A stretch of 64,000 nt of DNA from DATBLE01 sp963841405. GTDB taxonomy: Bacteria; Actinomycetota; Thermoleophilia; Gaiellales; Gaiellaceae. A program made the position numbers and the translations under genes. The stretch spans positions 372,001 to 436,000 of the forward strand of contig CAWJCM010000007.1 in NCBI GenBank assembly GCA_963841405.1. The letters run 5' to 3'. The notes beneath the pieces were generated by a model. The model worked only from the letters and a program-made list of their open reading frames with translations, ran no database searches and was not told the origin of the DNA. Positions 30,901 through 39,491 of the stretch are shown here, in pieces. Numbering within the stretch: position 1 is the first letter of the stretch; the number at the start of each line of letters is the position of its first letter.

Positions 30901-33330
30901 TCAGGCCCCCTCGCGTCGTACCGGGTCAGACCCTAGGGCGATCTCGTCGGGCCGTACCGGCACCCGGCTCAGCGTGAGGCCGGTCGCGTCGCGAAGGGCG
31001 GAGACGATCGCCGCAGTCGAGACGACCGTCGGCGGCTCGCCCACGCCTTTCACGCCGTAGGGCGCGTCCGGCTCGGGGACCTCGACCAGATCGCTGACCA
31101 CCGGCGGCATGTCGAGCGCCGTCGGGATCAGGTAGTCGGTGAAGCTCGCGTTCGTGATCAACCCGTCGCGGGTCTGGAGCTCCTCCATCAGCGCCAGGCC
31201 CAGACCCTGGGCGGTTCCGCCTTCGATCTGGCCCTCGACCGCCTGCGGGTTGATCGCCCTGCCGACGTCCTGCGCGGTGCCGATCCAGACGACCCGGGTG
31301 AGTCCGAGCTCGACGTCGACCTCGGCGACGACGCGCATCGCCGCCACCGCGAGGGCGACGTGGGAGCGCTCGCCGGTCGTCTGGCCCGTCTCCGGATCGA
31401 GCGGCCACGTGCGAGGGTGGTGGTAGACGCGTTCGACGTCGACCTCGCGCGCGCCGGTGCGCTCGCGCTCCTCAAGTGCCGCGCGACAGGCGAGCTGGAC
31501 CGCGCCCGCGGCCATGTACGTCAGCCGCGAGGCCGACGCCGAGCCGGCCGAGTCAACCCGTGCCGTCCCGGCCGGTGCCAGGATCACGTCGTCGATGCCG
31601 AGCTCCGTGCGCGCGACCTGGAGCATGACGCCGTGGACGCCCTGGCCGACCTCGGCGGCGGCGCAGTGGATCTCCGCCGAGTCGCCGGCGAGGACGACCC
31701 GCGCGGCGCAGAAGTCGTCGAAGCCCTCCGAGTAGCAGATGTTCTTGAAGCCGGCCGCGAAGCCGGTTCCACGCTTCACGCCCTGCCCGCGGGTCGTATT
31801 GCCGGCGCCGCCCGGCAACCGGATCGGGTCGCGCGGCAGCTCGTCGGGCGCGGGCGGCTCGAGCGCTGCGGCTCGACGGATCACCTCTGCCACCGGCAGC
31901 GAGCCTCGCACGGCCTGGCCGGTGGGCAGCGTGTCGCCGGGCGCGAGCGCGTTCAGCAGCCGTAGCTCGACCGGGTCGATCTCCAGCGCGGCGGCGAGCC
32001 TGTCCATCTGCGCCTCCCCGGCGAAGCAGGTCTGCACCGCGCCGAAGCCGCGCATGGCACCGCACGGAGGGTTGTTCGTGTAGACGCAAGTGGATTCGAT
32101 CAGGGCGTTCGGCACGTCGTACGGGCCGCAGGCGAAGGAGGCCGCATTCGAGGTGACGGCAGTGGAGGAGGAGGCGTAGGCGCCGCCGTCGAGCAGAATG
32201 CGCGCGCGCACCGAGACGAGCCTTCCCGCACGGGTGGCGCGGTGCTCCATCCAGATCCGGGCGGGGTGACGGTGCACGTGGCCGACGAAGGACTCCTCGC
32301 GCGCGTAGACGAGCTTCATGGGCCTGTCGGTGTGCAGCGCGAGCATGGCGCCGTGGATCTGCATCGAAAGATCCTCGCGTCCGCCGAACGCGCCCCCGAC
32401 GCCGGCGAGATGGATCCGCACCTGCTCGGGTGGCAGACCGAGGCAAGGAGCGATCTGGTCGCGGTCGACGTGCAGCCACTGCGTGGCGACGTGGATGTCC
32501 ACGCCGCCCTCGCCGTCCGGGATCGCGAGACCCGACTCGGGCCCGAGGAACGCCTGATCCTGGATGCCGACCTCGTACTCGCCTTCGACCGAGACGTCAC
32601 CCGCCGCGTCCGGGTCGCCGTGCCGGATGACCAGGTGCCGGACGACGTTCGGGCGGGGATCGTCCCGGTAGCCGTGCCCCATCGTCGGCCGGTCGGGGTG
32701 AAGCGGCTCCTGCTCGGTCGCCCGCCGCGGATCGTTGACGAGCCCGAGCGGCTCGTACTCGACCCGGACCATCTCCGCCGCCCGCCGTGCCTGTTCGGGG
32801 TGCTCGGCGGCGACGAGCGCGACCGGCTCCCCGAAGTAGCGCACGCGGTCGATCGCGAGCACGGGCTGATCGAGGAACTCGAGGCCGTACAGCTTCTGGC
32901 CGGGGACGTCGTCGTGCGTGAGCACTGCGTGGATGCCCGGCATCGCCACCGCCTCGGCGATGTCGATCGCGACGATGCGGGCGTGGGCGTGCTTGCTCCG
33001 GACCGTGTGCCCCCAGAGCATCCCCGCCGCCGACAGGTCGCTGGCGTAGGCGAACCGCCCGGTGGTCTTGGGAACGGCGTCGCCACGCGGGACGACCTCG
33101 CCGATCCGCCCGACCTCGAGCCGGCGCGGGGCTGCGGTCACGGCCTCACGCGCCTGTGCCTCCCCGAACTCTTCCCCACCCAGGGTGGGGAAGAGTTCGT
33201 TCCCCCCGCCACCCGGCATCGACGATATCGCGGCCGGGCGCACGTGTCTGTCACGCGCCTGCGCCGATTCCGTGACGATGGAGGCGCCGCCGAGGGCGCC
33301 ACCACCGGCGCGACGTCGCCTCGCGCTCAC
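30901..33330 (-). CDS. xanthine dehydrogenase family, molybdopterin-binding large subunit
   Basis: An 809-residue molybdenum hydroxylase subunit. After a non-conserved N-terminal tail of about 70 residues come the a/b-hammerhead domain (TTGRFAYASDLSAAGMLWGH), the Mo-cofactor domain with GVGGAFGGRED, PCGAMRGFGAVQT and EVGQGVHGV, and the catalytic Glu in YGVKGVGEPPTV near the C-terminus. GTG start overlaps the small-subunit stop (GTGA). The N-terminal tail contains a 17-pair perfect inverted repeat (33165-33199) and the last codons contain GGGTCAGACCC. With the FAD and 2Fe-2S subunits and a BMP importer in one operon, it most likely oxidises hypoxanthine and xanthine to urate. Confidence 0.9.
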   Translation of the reverse strand: MSARRRRAGGGALGGASIVTESAQARDRHVRPAAISSMPGGGGNELFPTLGGEEFGEAQAREAVTAAPRRLEVGRIGEVVPRGDAVPKTTGRFAYASDLSAAGMLWGHTVRSKHAHARIVAIDIAEAVAMPGIHAVLTHDDVPGQKLYGLEFLDQPVLAIDRVRYFGEPVALVAAEHPEQARRAAEMVRVEYEPLGLVNDPRRATEQEPLHPDRPTMGHGYRDDPRPNVVRHLVIRHGDPDAAGDVSVEGEYEVGIQDQAFLGPESGLAIPDGEGGVDIHVATQWLHVDRDQIAPCLGLPPEQVRIHLAGVGGAFGGREDLSMQIHGAMLALHTDRPMKLVYAREESFVGHVHRHPARIWMEHRATRAGRLVSVRARILLDGGAYASSSTAVTSNAASFACGPYDVPNALIESTCVYTNNPPCGAMRGFGAVQTCFAGEAQMDRLAAALEIDPVELRLLNALAPGDTLPTGQAVRGSLPVAEVIRRAAALEPPAPDELPRDPIRLPGGAGNTTRGQGVKRGTGFAAGFKNICYSEGFDDFCAARVVLAGDSAEIHCAAAEVGQGVHGVMLQVARTELGIDDVILAPAGTARVDSAGSASASRLTYMAAGAVQLACRAALEERERTGAREVDVERVYHHPRTWPLDPETGQTTGERSHVALAVAAMRVVAEVDVELGLTRVVWIGTAQDVGRAINPQAVEGQIEGGTAQGLGLALMEELQTRDGLITNASFTDYLIPTALDMPPVVSDLVEVPEPDAPYGVKGVGEPPTVVSTAAIVSALRDATGLTLSRVPVRPDEIALGSDPVRREGA
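30923..30933. repeat. mini-palindrome GGGTC-A-GACCC in the end of the large-subunit gene
   Basis: Five-base arms around a central A, within the codons for the final GSDPVRREGA of the xanthine dehydrogenase subunit. The same core, as GGGGTC-T-GACCCC, occurs at 2572-2584 inside ymdB. It lies only 58 bases from the paired palindromes at 30839-30865. Confidence 0.55.
33165..33199. repeat. perfect 17-base inverted repeat in the N-terminal coding region of the large subunit
   Basis: Left arm 33165-33181 (CGAACTCTTCCCCACCC) and right arm 33183-33199 are perfect complements separated by one base. On the coding strand it specifies NELFPTLGGEEFGE in the non-conserved tail before the first folded domain. 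This is far more pairing than chance coding sequence gives and is placed where extra residues are harmless. Confidence 0.85.
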
Positions 33331-33782
33331 GACCCGGCCGCCAGTCTGACCGCGTCGAACACCTTGGCGTATCCCGTACAGCGGCAGAGGTTCCCGGACA
33401 GCGCCTCGCGGATCTCGTCCTCGGTCGGGCTCGGTAGGCGGGCGAGCAGATCGGCGGTGGCGACCACCAGCCCGGGCGTGCAGAAGCCGCACTGGACGGC
33501 GCCGGCCTCGACGAACGCCGCCTGAACCGCGTGCGTTTCGTCCCCTTCGGCCAGCCCCTCGACCGTCACCACTGCATGCCCGTCGGCCTGCGCCGCGAGC
33601 ACGAGGCAGGCACACACCAACGTGCCGTCGAGCAGCACCGAGCACGAGCCGCACTCGCCCTGCTCGCACGCGTTCTTCGAGCCGGGCAGGCCGAGCCGCT
33701 CACGCAATGCGTAGAGCAGACTCTCGCCGGCCCAGACCTCGGCATCGCGCTCCTCGCCGTTGACGGTCAGCTCGATCCTCAC
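33327..33782 (-). CDS. xanthine dehydrogenase family, 2Fe-2S small subunit
   Basis: A 151-residue subunit carrying two [2Fe-2S] clusters. The plant-type ferredoxin domain has CEQGECGSCSVLLDG with a fourth Cys in LVCACLVL; the helical domain has QCGFCTPG and NLCRCTGY. Length is normal. GTG start in the FAD-subunit stop (GTGA); upstream in-frame residues are not protein-like. It passes electrons from the Mo centre to FAD. Confidence 0.92.
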   Translation of the reverse strand: MRIELTVNGEERDAEVWAGESLLYALRERLGLPGSKNACEQGECGSCSVLLDGTLVCACLVLAAQADGHAVVTVEGLAEGDETHAVQAAFVEAGAVQCGFCTPGLVVATADLLARLPSPTEDEIREALSGNLCRCTGYAKVFDAVRLAAGS

Positions 33783-34570
33783 CCGAGACACCTCTCCAGC
33801 GCGCGCCTCGCCAGCACGCCCAGTGCATGCCGCCGATACGCCGCCGTTCCGCGCACGTCGTCGATGGGGCTCGCCGCTTCCACCACGCGCGCCGAGAAGG
33901 ACGACGCCTCCACGATCGGACACACGACCAGCCCTGCCACCGGGCCGGCCGAACCGAACGACGCCCGCAGCTCCTCGCGCTCGCGGTCGGCGACCACGGC
34001 CAGGGAGCAGACCGAGATCACCATCGCGTTGCGCGGCCCGACCTTCATGAACGTCTGCGGGGCGCCGGACGGGACGACGCGCACCGCCGTGATCAGCTCG
34101 TCCGCCGCGGCCGCGTTCCGCTTCGGGCCAACCAGGAACTCCCGCAGCGGCACCGTCCGCGCCCCGCGCACGGACGCGACCTCCACCGACGCGTCCTCGA
34201 CGAGCAGGGGCGGCAGCGCGTCCCCTGCCGGCGAGGCGGTGCCCAGGTTGCCGCCGAGGCTGCCGCGGTTCCGGATCTGGGGCGATCCGACCGTGCGCGA
34301 CGCCTCGGCGAGCGCGGGCAGAAGCTCCGACAGCGGAGCCTCCATCGCCTCGGTGTAGGTCAGGCCGGATGCGAGACGGAGACCTCCGTCCTCGCGCGAC
34401 CAGCCGCGCAGCTCCGGCACCTCGTTCAGGTTCAGGAGCACGTCGGGTCGCAGGCGGTCGAAGTTCAGTTCGACCATCACGTCCGTGCCACCCTGGATCA
34501 GGACGGCCTCGGGGTGCTCCGCCTTGAGGCGCAGAGCCTCGTCGAGCGTGGTGGGACTGACGACCTCCAT
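33779..34570 (-). CDS. xanthine dehydrogenase family, FAD-binding subunit
   Basis: A 263-residue CoxM/XdhB-like subunit. FAD motifs are AVLIQGGTDVMVELN near residues 24-38 and GSPQIRNRGSLGGNLGTASPAGD near 98-120; the C-terminal CO-dehydrogenase-flavoprotein domain follows. ATG shares one base with the permease stop (TGATG). Third of the overlapping chain permease, FAD, 2Fe-2S, molybdopterin subunits. Confidence 0.9.
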   Translation of the reverse strand: MEVVSPTTLDEALRLKAEHPEAVLIQGGTDVMVELNFDRLRPDVLLNLNEVPELRGWSREDGGLRLASGLTYTEAMEAPLSELLPALAEASRTVGSPQIRNRGSLGGNLGTASPAGDALPPLLVEDASVEVASVRGARTVPLREFLVGPKRNAAAADELITAVRVVPSGAPQTFMKVGPRNAMVISVCSLAVVADREREELRASFGSAGPVAGLVVCPIVEASSFSARVVEAASPIDDVRGTAAYRRHALGVLARRALERCLG

Positions 34571-35544
34571 CAGCGTTCCTCGCGTACGTACGGTACGCCG
34601 AGCGCGGCGGGTGCGCCGATCCGGCGCCGGGCGAAGCCCGCGGAGACCAGGACGAGGACGACGATCGTCATCACGTAGGGCAGCGCGTTCAGGAACTCGG
34701 GCGCGATCGTGTACCCCCGTGCCTGGAGCGCCGAGGGCAGCCCGCCGGACAGGCCGCCGAAGAAGTAGGCGCCGACGAGGCAGAGCTCCGGCCGCCAGAA
34801 CGAGAAGATCACGAGGGCGATCGCGATCCAGCCGGCGCCACCGACGAGCGAGTCGCCGCTCGTCCACCCCGGCGTGATCGCGAGGCTGTAGCACGCCCCG
34901 CCGATCCCGGCCAGCGCACCACCGACCAGCACGTGCGCGTACCGGTAGTGCGCCACGTTGATCCCCATCGCGTCGGCGGCACCCGGCGACTCGCCCACCG
35001 CGCGCACGTTCAGCCCGAATCGCGTGCGGGCGAGATAGAAGGCGATCGCGACGGTCAGCCCCCACGACAGATACACGAGAGCGGACTGGTGGAAGAGGAT
35101 CGGCCCGAGCACCGGCACGTCCTTCAGGCCGAACACGTCGATGTCGCCGAACTGGTACCTGGGCGGGACGTCGGCGATCCCGAGATCGTTGCCGAGATAC
35201 GACGACAGGCCGAGCCCGCCGGCGAAGATCGTCAGCGCCAGCCCCGAGACGATCTGGCTCGCGCGCAGCGAGACGACCAGCATCGCGAAGATCAGCGCCA
35301 TCACGAGCGCCGAGAAGGCGGCCGTCAGCACTGCGAGAGTGAGCGCGACCGCCATCGGCCCGGGCGCCCGCTGCATTCCCCAGAACCCCATCGCCGCACC
35401 GACGAGCATCATCCCCTCGACGCCGAGGTTGAGCACGCCCGAGCGCTCCGCGAGCAGCTCGCCGAGGGCCGCGAAGAGGATCGGCGTCCCGTACACGACA
35501 GCCTCGGTCAGCACCTGCACGACCAGCGTGTGGTTGACGCCCAC
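34570..35544 (-). CDS. BMP-type nucleoside/purine ABC permease, second subunit
   Basis: A 324-residue permease of the YufQ/NupQ type. It opens LTEAVVYGTPILFAALGELLAERSGVLNLGVEGMMLVGA, the family's hallmark, and has about eight to ten helices with the coupling segment FGLNVRAVGESPGAADAMGINV. GTG start two bases after the partner permease stop. Together with the 373-residue permease and the double-domain ATPase it forms a complete importer. Confidence 0.88.
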   Translation of the reverse strand: MGVNHTLVVQVLTEAVVYGTPILFAALGELLAERSGVLNLGVEGMMLVGAAMGFWGMQRAPGPMAVALTLAVLTAAFSALVMALIFAMLVVSLRASQIVSGLALTIFAGGLGLSSYLGNDLGIADVPPRYQFGDIDVFGLKDVPVLGPILFHQSALVYLSWGLTVAIAFYLARTRFGLNVRAVGESPGAADAMGINVAHYRYAHVLVGGALAGIGGACYSLAITPGWTSGDSLVGGAGWIAIALVIFSFWRPELCLVGAYFFGGLSGGLPSALQARGYTIAPEFLNALPYVMTIVVLVLVSAGFARRRIGAPAALGVPYVREER

Positions 35545-35546
35545 GG

Positions 35547-36668
35547 CTAGGGCGCCTCCGCGGGAACGGGAGCGGTGGCGCGACGGCCGATGCGCACGCG
35601 GTAGCGGACGAGGATCTCTCCGCCGAGCGTGCAGAACAGGATGATCCCCTGCATCACTCCGACGAGCCCCGACGGGAAGTCCGCTCCCTGGAGGAAGAGT
35701 CCCGCGTTCTGAAGCCCGCCCAGGAGGACGCCGACGAGGAAGACGGCGAACGGGTTGTACCGGCCGAGTGCCGCGACGACGATGCCCGTGTAGCCGTAGT
35801 TGGCCCCCTGGAGCCCCTGCGGGCTGGCGTCGAGGACGTGCGTGAAGTCCCCGATCTGACTCGCTCCGCCGAGCCCGGCGATCGCACCGGAGATCGCCAT
35901 CACCGCGAGGATCTTCCGGCGCGTGCGCATGCCTGCGTAGCGTGCTGCCCGTGGCGAGTCGCCGAGCACGTTCATCTCGAACCCGAAGCGCGTCACCCGG
36001 AAGAGCAGCCAGAGCACGACCGCGACACCCAGCGCGAGCAGGAAGCCGAACGAGACATCGACGCCGACCACGGTCACCGACGGCCAGAACTGGCTCGGCT
36101 TCAGGGCGACCGACTGCGGGAACGAGCGGGTCTGGATCGTCGACAGGTCGCGCCAGGGTGAAGCGCTGTCGAAGATCATGTACGTGAGCAGGAGCCCCGC
36201 CACGTAGTTGAGCATCAGCGTGGTGATGATCTCGTTCGTGTGTGCGAACGCCTTCAGAACACCGGCGACCAGCGCCCAGAGCGCCGCGCCGGCCGCGCCG
36301 CACGCGCACATCGCCAGGATCGTCAGCCACAGACCGTGGGCCGGCCCGAGCCAGATCGCCGCGCCCGCGGCGCAGATCGCGCCGATGTAGAGCTGCCCCT
36401 CCGCGCCGATGTTGAAGAGCTGCATCCGGAACGCCACCGCCGCGGCCAGCCCGGTGAAGATCAGCGGCGTCGCCAGCGTGACCGTGTCGGTCCACGCGGC
36501 GCTGCCGACGAAGGCGGCGTCGAAGAGCCGCCGGAACGTGTGGCCCGGGTCGTGGCCGGTGGCGACCAGGACGATCGCCATGATGCCGAAGGCGACCGCG
36601 ACGGAGACGAACGGGACGGCGTACGTGAGCCAGCGCGGTTGGTTGAGCCGGCGCTCGACGGCGATCAC
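35547..36668 (-). CDS. BMP-type nucleoside/purine ABC permease, first subunit
   Basis: A 373-residue permease of the YufP/NupP type, with LATPLIFTGLAAAVAFRMQLFNIGAEGQLYIGA, TNEIITTLMLNYVAGLLLTYMI and the coupling region FGFEMNVLGDSPRAARYAGM. About ten helices. GTG start overlapping the ATPase stop (GTGA). Confidence 0.9.
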   Translation of the reverse strand: MIAVERRLNQPRWLTYAVPFVSVAVAFGIMAIVLVATGHDPGHTFRRLFDAAFVGSAAWTDTVTLATPLIFTGLAAAVAFRMQLFNIGAEGQLYIGAICAAGAAIWLGPAHGLWLTILAMCACGAAGAALWALVAGVLKAFAHTNEIITTLMLNYVAGLLLTYMIFDSASPWRDLSTIQTRSFPQSVALKPSQFWPSVTVVGVDVSFGFLLALGVAVVLWLLFRVTRFGFEMNVLGDSPRAARYAGMRTRRKILAVMAISGAIAGLGGASQIGDFTHVLDASPQGLQGANYGYTGIVVAALGRYNPFAVFLVGVLLGGLQNAGLFLQGADFPSGLVGVMQGIILFCTLGGEILVRYRVRIGRRATAPVPAEAP

Positions 36669-38221
36669 GGCCGCTCACCGCCGGCCATGGCCAGCCCGAT
36701 CTCCTCGACCGTCGCCCTCGTCGGGTCGAACTCGCCGGTCAGCCGGCCCTCGTAGACGACCACGACCCGGTCGGCGAGCGCGAGGATCTCGTCGAGGTCC
36801 TCGCTGATCAGCAGCACGGCGACACCCTCGCCGGCCGCCTCCCGCAGGTAGGCGTGAACGGCCTCGATCGCGCCGACGTCCAGCCCGCGCGTCGGCGAGG
36901 CGGCGATCAGCACCCTCGGCGCGCCGGAAAACTCGCGGCCGAGGATGAGCTTCTGCAGGTTCCCGCCGGAGAGGTCGCGCGCTCTCAGCTGCGGGCCCGG
37001 AGTGGCGACGCCGTAGCGGCGGATCAGCTCGCGCGCGACCTCGCGCATCATGCTCCAGTTCAAGAGCGGGCCGAAGGAAATGCCGCGGTGCCGGTACGAC
37101 TTGAGCACCGAGTTCTCGGCGATGCTGAGGCCCGGCGCCACCCCGGTGCCCAGTCGATCCTCGGGAACGTGGGCGATGCCGGCGGAGATCGCGGCGCGGG
37201 GATCCCCGGTCCTGAGCCTGCGCCCGTGGACCCGGACCGAGCCGCTCGAGGGCCGCATTCCGGTGACCGCCTCGGCCAGCTCGCGCTGGCCGTTGCCGGC
37301 GACGCCGGCGACACCCAGGATCTCGCCGGCGCATAGCGTGAAGGAGACGTCGCGCACCGACTCCTCGCCGCGGTCGCCGCGGACGCGCAGCGCCTCGACC
37401 TGCAGCGCCGCCTCCAGGCCGGGCGGCGCTGCTCGCTCGACCCGGCGGGCAAGCTCGACGTCGCGACCGACCATCAGCGCGGCCAGCTCACGCGGCGTCG
37501 CCCGGGCGGCCTCGACGGTGGCGATCGTCCGGCCGCCCCGCAGGACGGTGATGCGGTCGGCGACCGCTTTCACCTCGTGCAGCTTGTGCGAGATGAAGAT
37601 CACCGTCCGGCCTTCCTCGGCCATCCGTCGCAGGGTGAGGAAGAGGGACTCCGCCTCCTGCGGCGTGAGCACCGCGGTCGGCTCGTCGAGGATCAGGATC
37701 CTCGCCTCGCGGTACAGCGCCTTGAGGATCTCGACGCGCTGCTGCTCGCCGACCGAGAGCTGCCACACCCGCGCCCGCGGCTCGACCGCGATCCCGTAGC
37801 GCCCGCCGAGCACGGCGACGTCCCGTTCTATCCGCCGCGGGTTGACGACGAAGCTGCGGGCCTCCGGCCGGTGCTCGCCGAGGATGATGTTCTCGGCGAC
37901 GGTGAACGGCGGCACCAGCCGGAAATGCTGGTGGACCATGCCGATCCCGGCGTCGATCGCGTCGCTGGGCGAGTCGAACCGGACCTGCTCGCCGTACAGG
38001 CTGATCGAGCCCTCGTCCGGGCGGTAGAGGCCCGTGAGGATGTTCGACAGCGTGCTCTTGCCAGCACCGTTCTCGCCGAGCAGGGCGTGGACCTCGCCGG
38101 CTTCGGCCTCGAAGTCGACCCGGTCGTTCGCCAGCACTCCCGGGAACCGCTTCGTGATCCCCGTCATCGCCACGGCCGCCCCTTGCGGGACGGCCGTGGC
38201 GAGAGGGTTCTTGATCGCCAA
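36665..38221 (-). CDS. BMP-type nucleoside/purine ABC ATPase, two nucleotide-binding domains
   Basis: A 518-residue protein with two ABC domains, like YufO/NupO. Domain 1 has Walker A GENGAGKST near residue 51, LSVGEQQRVEILKAL and LILDEPTAVLTPQEA. Domain 2 lacks a full Walker A (AGVAGNGQRELAEAV) but keeps RDLSGGNLQKLILGREF and a degenerate Walker B (VLIAASPTRGLDVGAIE); this asymmetry is normal for the family. TTG at 38221 is taken as start; a GTG at the VAMTGITKRFPG position is an alternative. Confidence 0.88.
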   Translation of the reverse strand: MAIKNPLATAVPQGAAVAMTGITKRFPGVLANDRVDFEAEAGEVHALLGENGAGKSTLSNILTGLYRPDEGSISLYGEQVRFDSPSDAIDAGIGMVHQHFRLVPPFTVAENIILGEHRPEARSFVVNPRRIERDVAVLGGRYGIAVEPRARVWQLSVGEQQRVEILKALYREARILILDEPTAVLTPQEAESLFLTLRRMAEEGRTVIFISHKLHEVKAVADRITVLRGGRTIATVEAARATPRELAALMVGRDVELARRVERAAPPGLEAALQVEALRVRGDRGEESVRDVSFTLCAGEILGVAGVAGNGQRELAEAVTGMRPSSGSVRVHGRRLRTGDPRAAISAGIAHVPEDRLGTGVAPGLSIAENSVLKSYRHRGISFGPLLNWSMMREVARELIRRYGVATPGPQLRARDLSGGNLQKLILGREFSGAPRVLIAASPTRGLDVGAIEAVHAYLREAAGEGVAVLLISEDLDEILALADRVVVVYEGRLTGEFDPTRATVEEIGLAMAGGERP

Positions 38222-38230
38222 CCGAGACTT

Positions 38231-38257
38231 CTAGCCAGCGGTGTAACCGCTGGCTAG
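38231..38257. terminator. 12-pair stem-loop between binding protein and ATPase genes
   Basis: CTAGCCAGCGGT (38231-38242) and ACCGCTGGCTAG (38246-38257) pair perfectly round a GTA loop; the binding-protein stop codon is inside the stem. No U-tract follows. Such hairpins behind abundant binding proteins stabilise or attenuate the message so that less permease than binding protein is made. Confidence 0.65.
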
Positions 38258-39396
38258 CCGGGAGGCTGGACGTGGGAGACCGAGCCGACCACACCCTTGA
38301 CCAGCCACTGCATCGAGTACAGCGCGTCGATCCCCGCCTTCGTGTTCGGGTCGAGGCACTTGCCCTTCGCGATCTTCAACTTGCCGCTCTGGTCGTAGAT
38401 CGGCCCGCAGAACGCGTGCCACTTGCCGGAGAGGATCTGCTGCTTCTTCGCGGCGATCACGGCCTTCGTCTTCGCCGAGACCTTCGGCCCGTAGGCCGCC
38501 AGGCCCGTGAAGCCGTCCTTGACCGAGCCGTAGTAGAAGCCCGGCTTCCAGGTGCCGTTGATCGCCGCCTTGACGCGGCGCACGTAGTACTTGCCCCAGT
38601 CGTAGACCGCGGCGGTCAGCCACTGCTTCGGCGCGAACTTCTTCGCGTCCGAGTCGTAGCCGACCCAGGGGACCCCGGCTTTCTCGGCGTACACGCCGGC
38701 TGCCGGGCTGTCGACGTTCTGGCCGATCACGTCGGCGCCGGCGTTGACGAGCGCCTTCGCGGCGGCCGTCTCCTTCGGCGGCGAGAACCAGGCGTTCGTC
38801 CAGACGATCTTCACCTTCGCACCGGGGTGCGTGGCCTGGGCGCCGAGGGTGAAGGCGTTGAGGTGCCGGACGACCTCGGGGATGCCGTAGGGCACCACGT
38901 AGCCGATCACGCCCTTCTTGGTGGCGGCCCCGGCGGCCATGCCGGACAGGTAGATGGTGTCCTCGGCCGCGCCGAAGTACTCGGCCTGGTTCTTCTTGAT
39001 CTGGGTCCCGGTCGCCTGCTCGAAGAGAACGTTCGGGTACTTGTCCGCGAGCTGGCCGTTGACCCCGAGCTCGAACATCCCGAACGAGGTGCCGAAGATC
39101 ATCGTGTATCCGTCGCGGACGAGGCCGGCGACGATCTGGGGCACCGAGGCGTTGCTGAAGACGTTTTCCTTGTAGGTGGTCTGCACCTTCGAGCCGAGAG
39201 CCTTCTGCACTGCCAGCCGGCCCGCATCGTGCGCCTGCGACCAGCCGCCGTCGTTGTGCGGCCCCGGATAGATCCAGGCGACCTTGAACGCCGCCTGCTT
39301 GCTGCCAGGCTTCGCCGCCGCGAGCCCTGCCAGCGACGCAGCCGCCAGTACCAGGCACGCGACCAGCGCGCCCAGCACGTACTTCCGCTCCTTCAT
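38254..39396 (-). CDS. BMP family ABC transporter substrate-binding protein
   Basis: A 380-residue BMP/PnrA-like binding protein. A signal peptide (MKERKYVLGALVACLVLAAA onward) is followed by FKVAWIYPGPHNDGGWSQAHDAGR, the family's ligand-entry opening, MIFGTSFGMFELG, PNVLFEQATG, VVRHLNAFTLGA and VGYDSDAKKFAPKQWLTAAVYDWGKYY. Relatives bind purine nucleosides; with xanthine dehydrogenase and urate genes in the same neighbourhood the ligand is probably a purine base or nucleoside. Strong ribosome site (GGGAGGAG, six bases from ATG). Confidence 0.9.
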   Translation of the reverse strand: MKERKYVLGALVACLVLAAASLAGLAAAKPGSKQAAFKVAWIYPGPHNDGGWSQAHDAGRLAVQKALGSKVQTTYKENVFSNASVPQIVAGLVRDGYTMIFGTSFGMFELGVNGQLADKYPNVLFEQATGTQIKKNQAEYFGAAEDTIYLSGMAAGAATKKGVIGYVVPYGIPEVVRHLNAFTLGAQATHPGAKVKIVWTNAWFSPPKETAAAKALVNAGADVIGQNVDSPAAGVYAEKAGVPWVGYDSDAKKFAPKQWLTAAVYDWGKYYVRRVKAAINGTWKPGFYYGSVKDGFTGLAAYGPKVSAKTKAVIAAKKQQILSGKWHAFCGPIYDQSGKLKIAKGKCLDPNTKAGIDALYSMQWLVKGVVGSVSHVQPPG

Positions 39397-39433
39397 GTGA
39401 CTCCTCCCGCTGCCGTGGAACGCCCGAGGCCCG

Positions 39434-39439
39434 ACTATA
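39434..39439 (-). promoter_or_regulatory. -10 element of the purine importer/xanthine dehydrogenase operon
   Basis: TATAGT on the minus strand, 38 bases before the bmp start codon, in the 95-base gap shared with the divergent deaminase gene. No good -35 is visible and the gap is too short to hold a purine riboswitch aptamer plus both leaders. Confidence 0.4.
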
Positions 39440-39491
39440 TGAGCTTCCGGCGGCGCCGGGAAGGACCCCTCCCGGTAGGGTCGCGAGGCCG

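Noticed and set aside
39397..39491. Purine riboswitch upstream of the importer operon
   Set aside because: The 95-base gap is shared by two divergent genes and shows no three-way junction with conserved loop-loop bases; only a promoter and ribosome site are visible.
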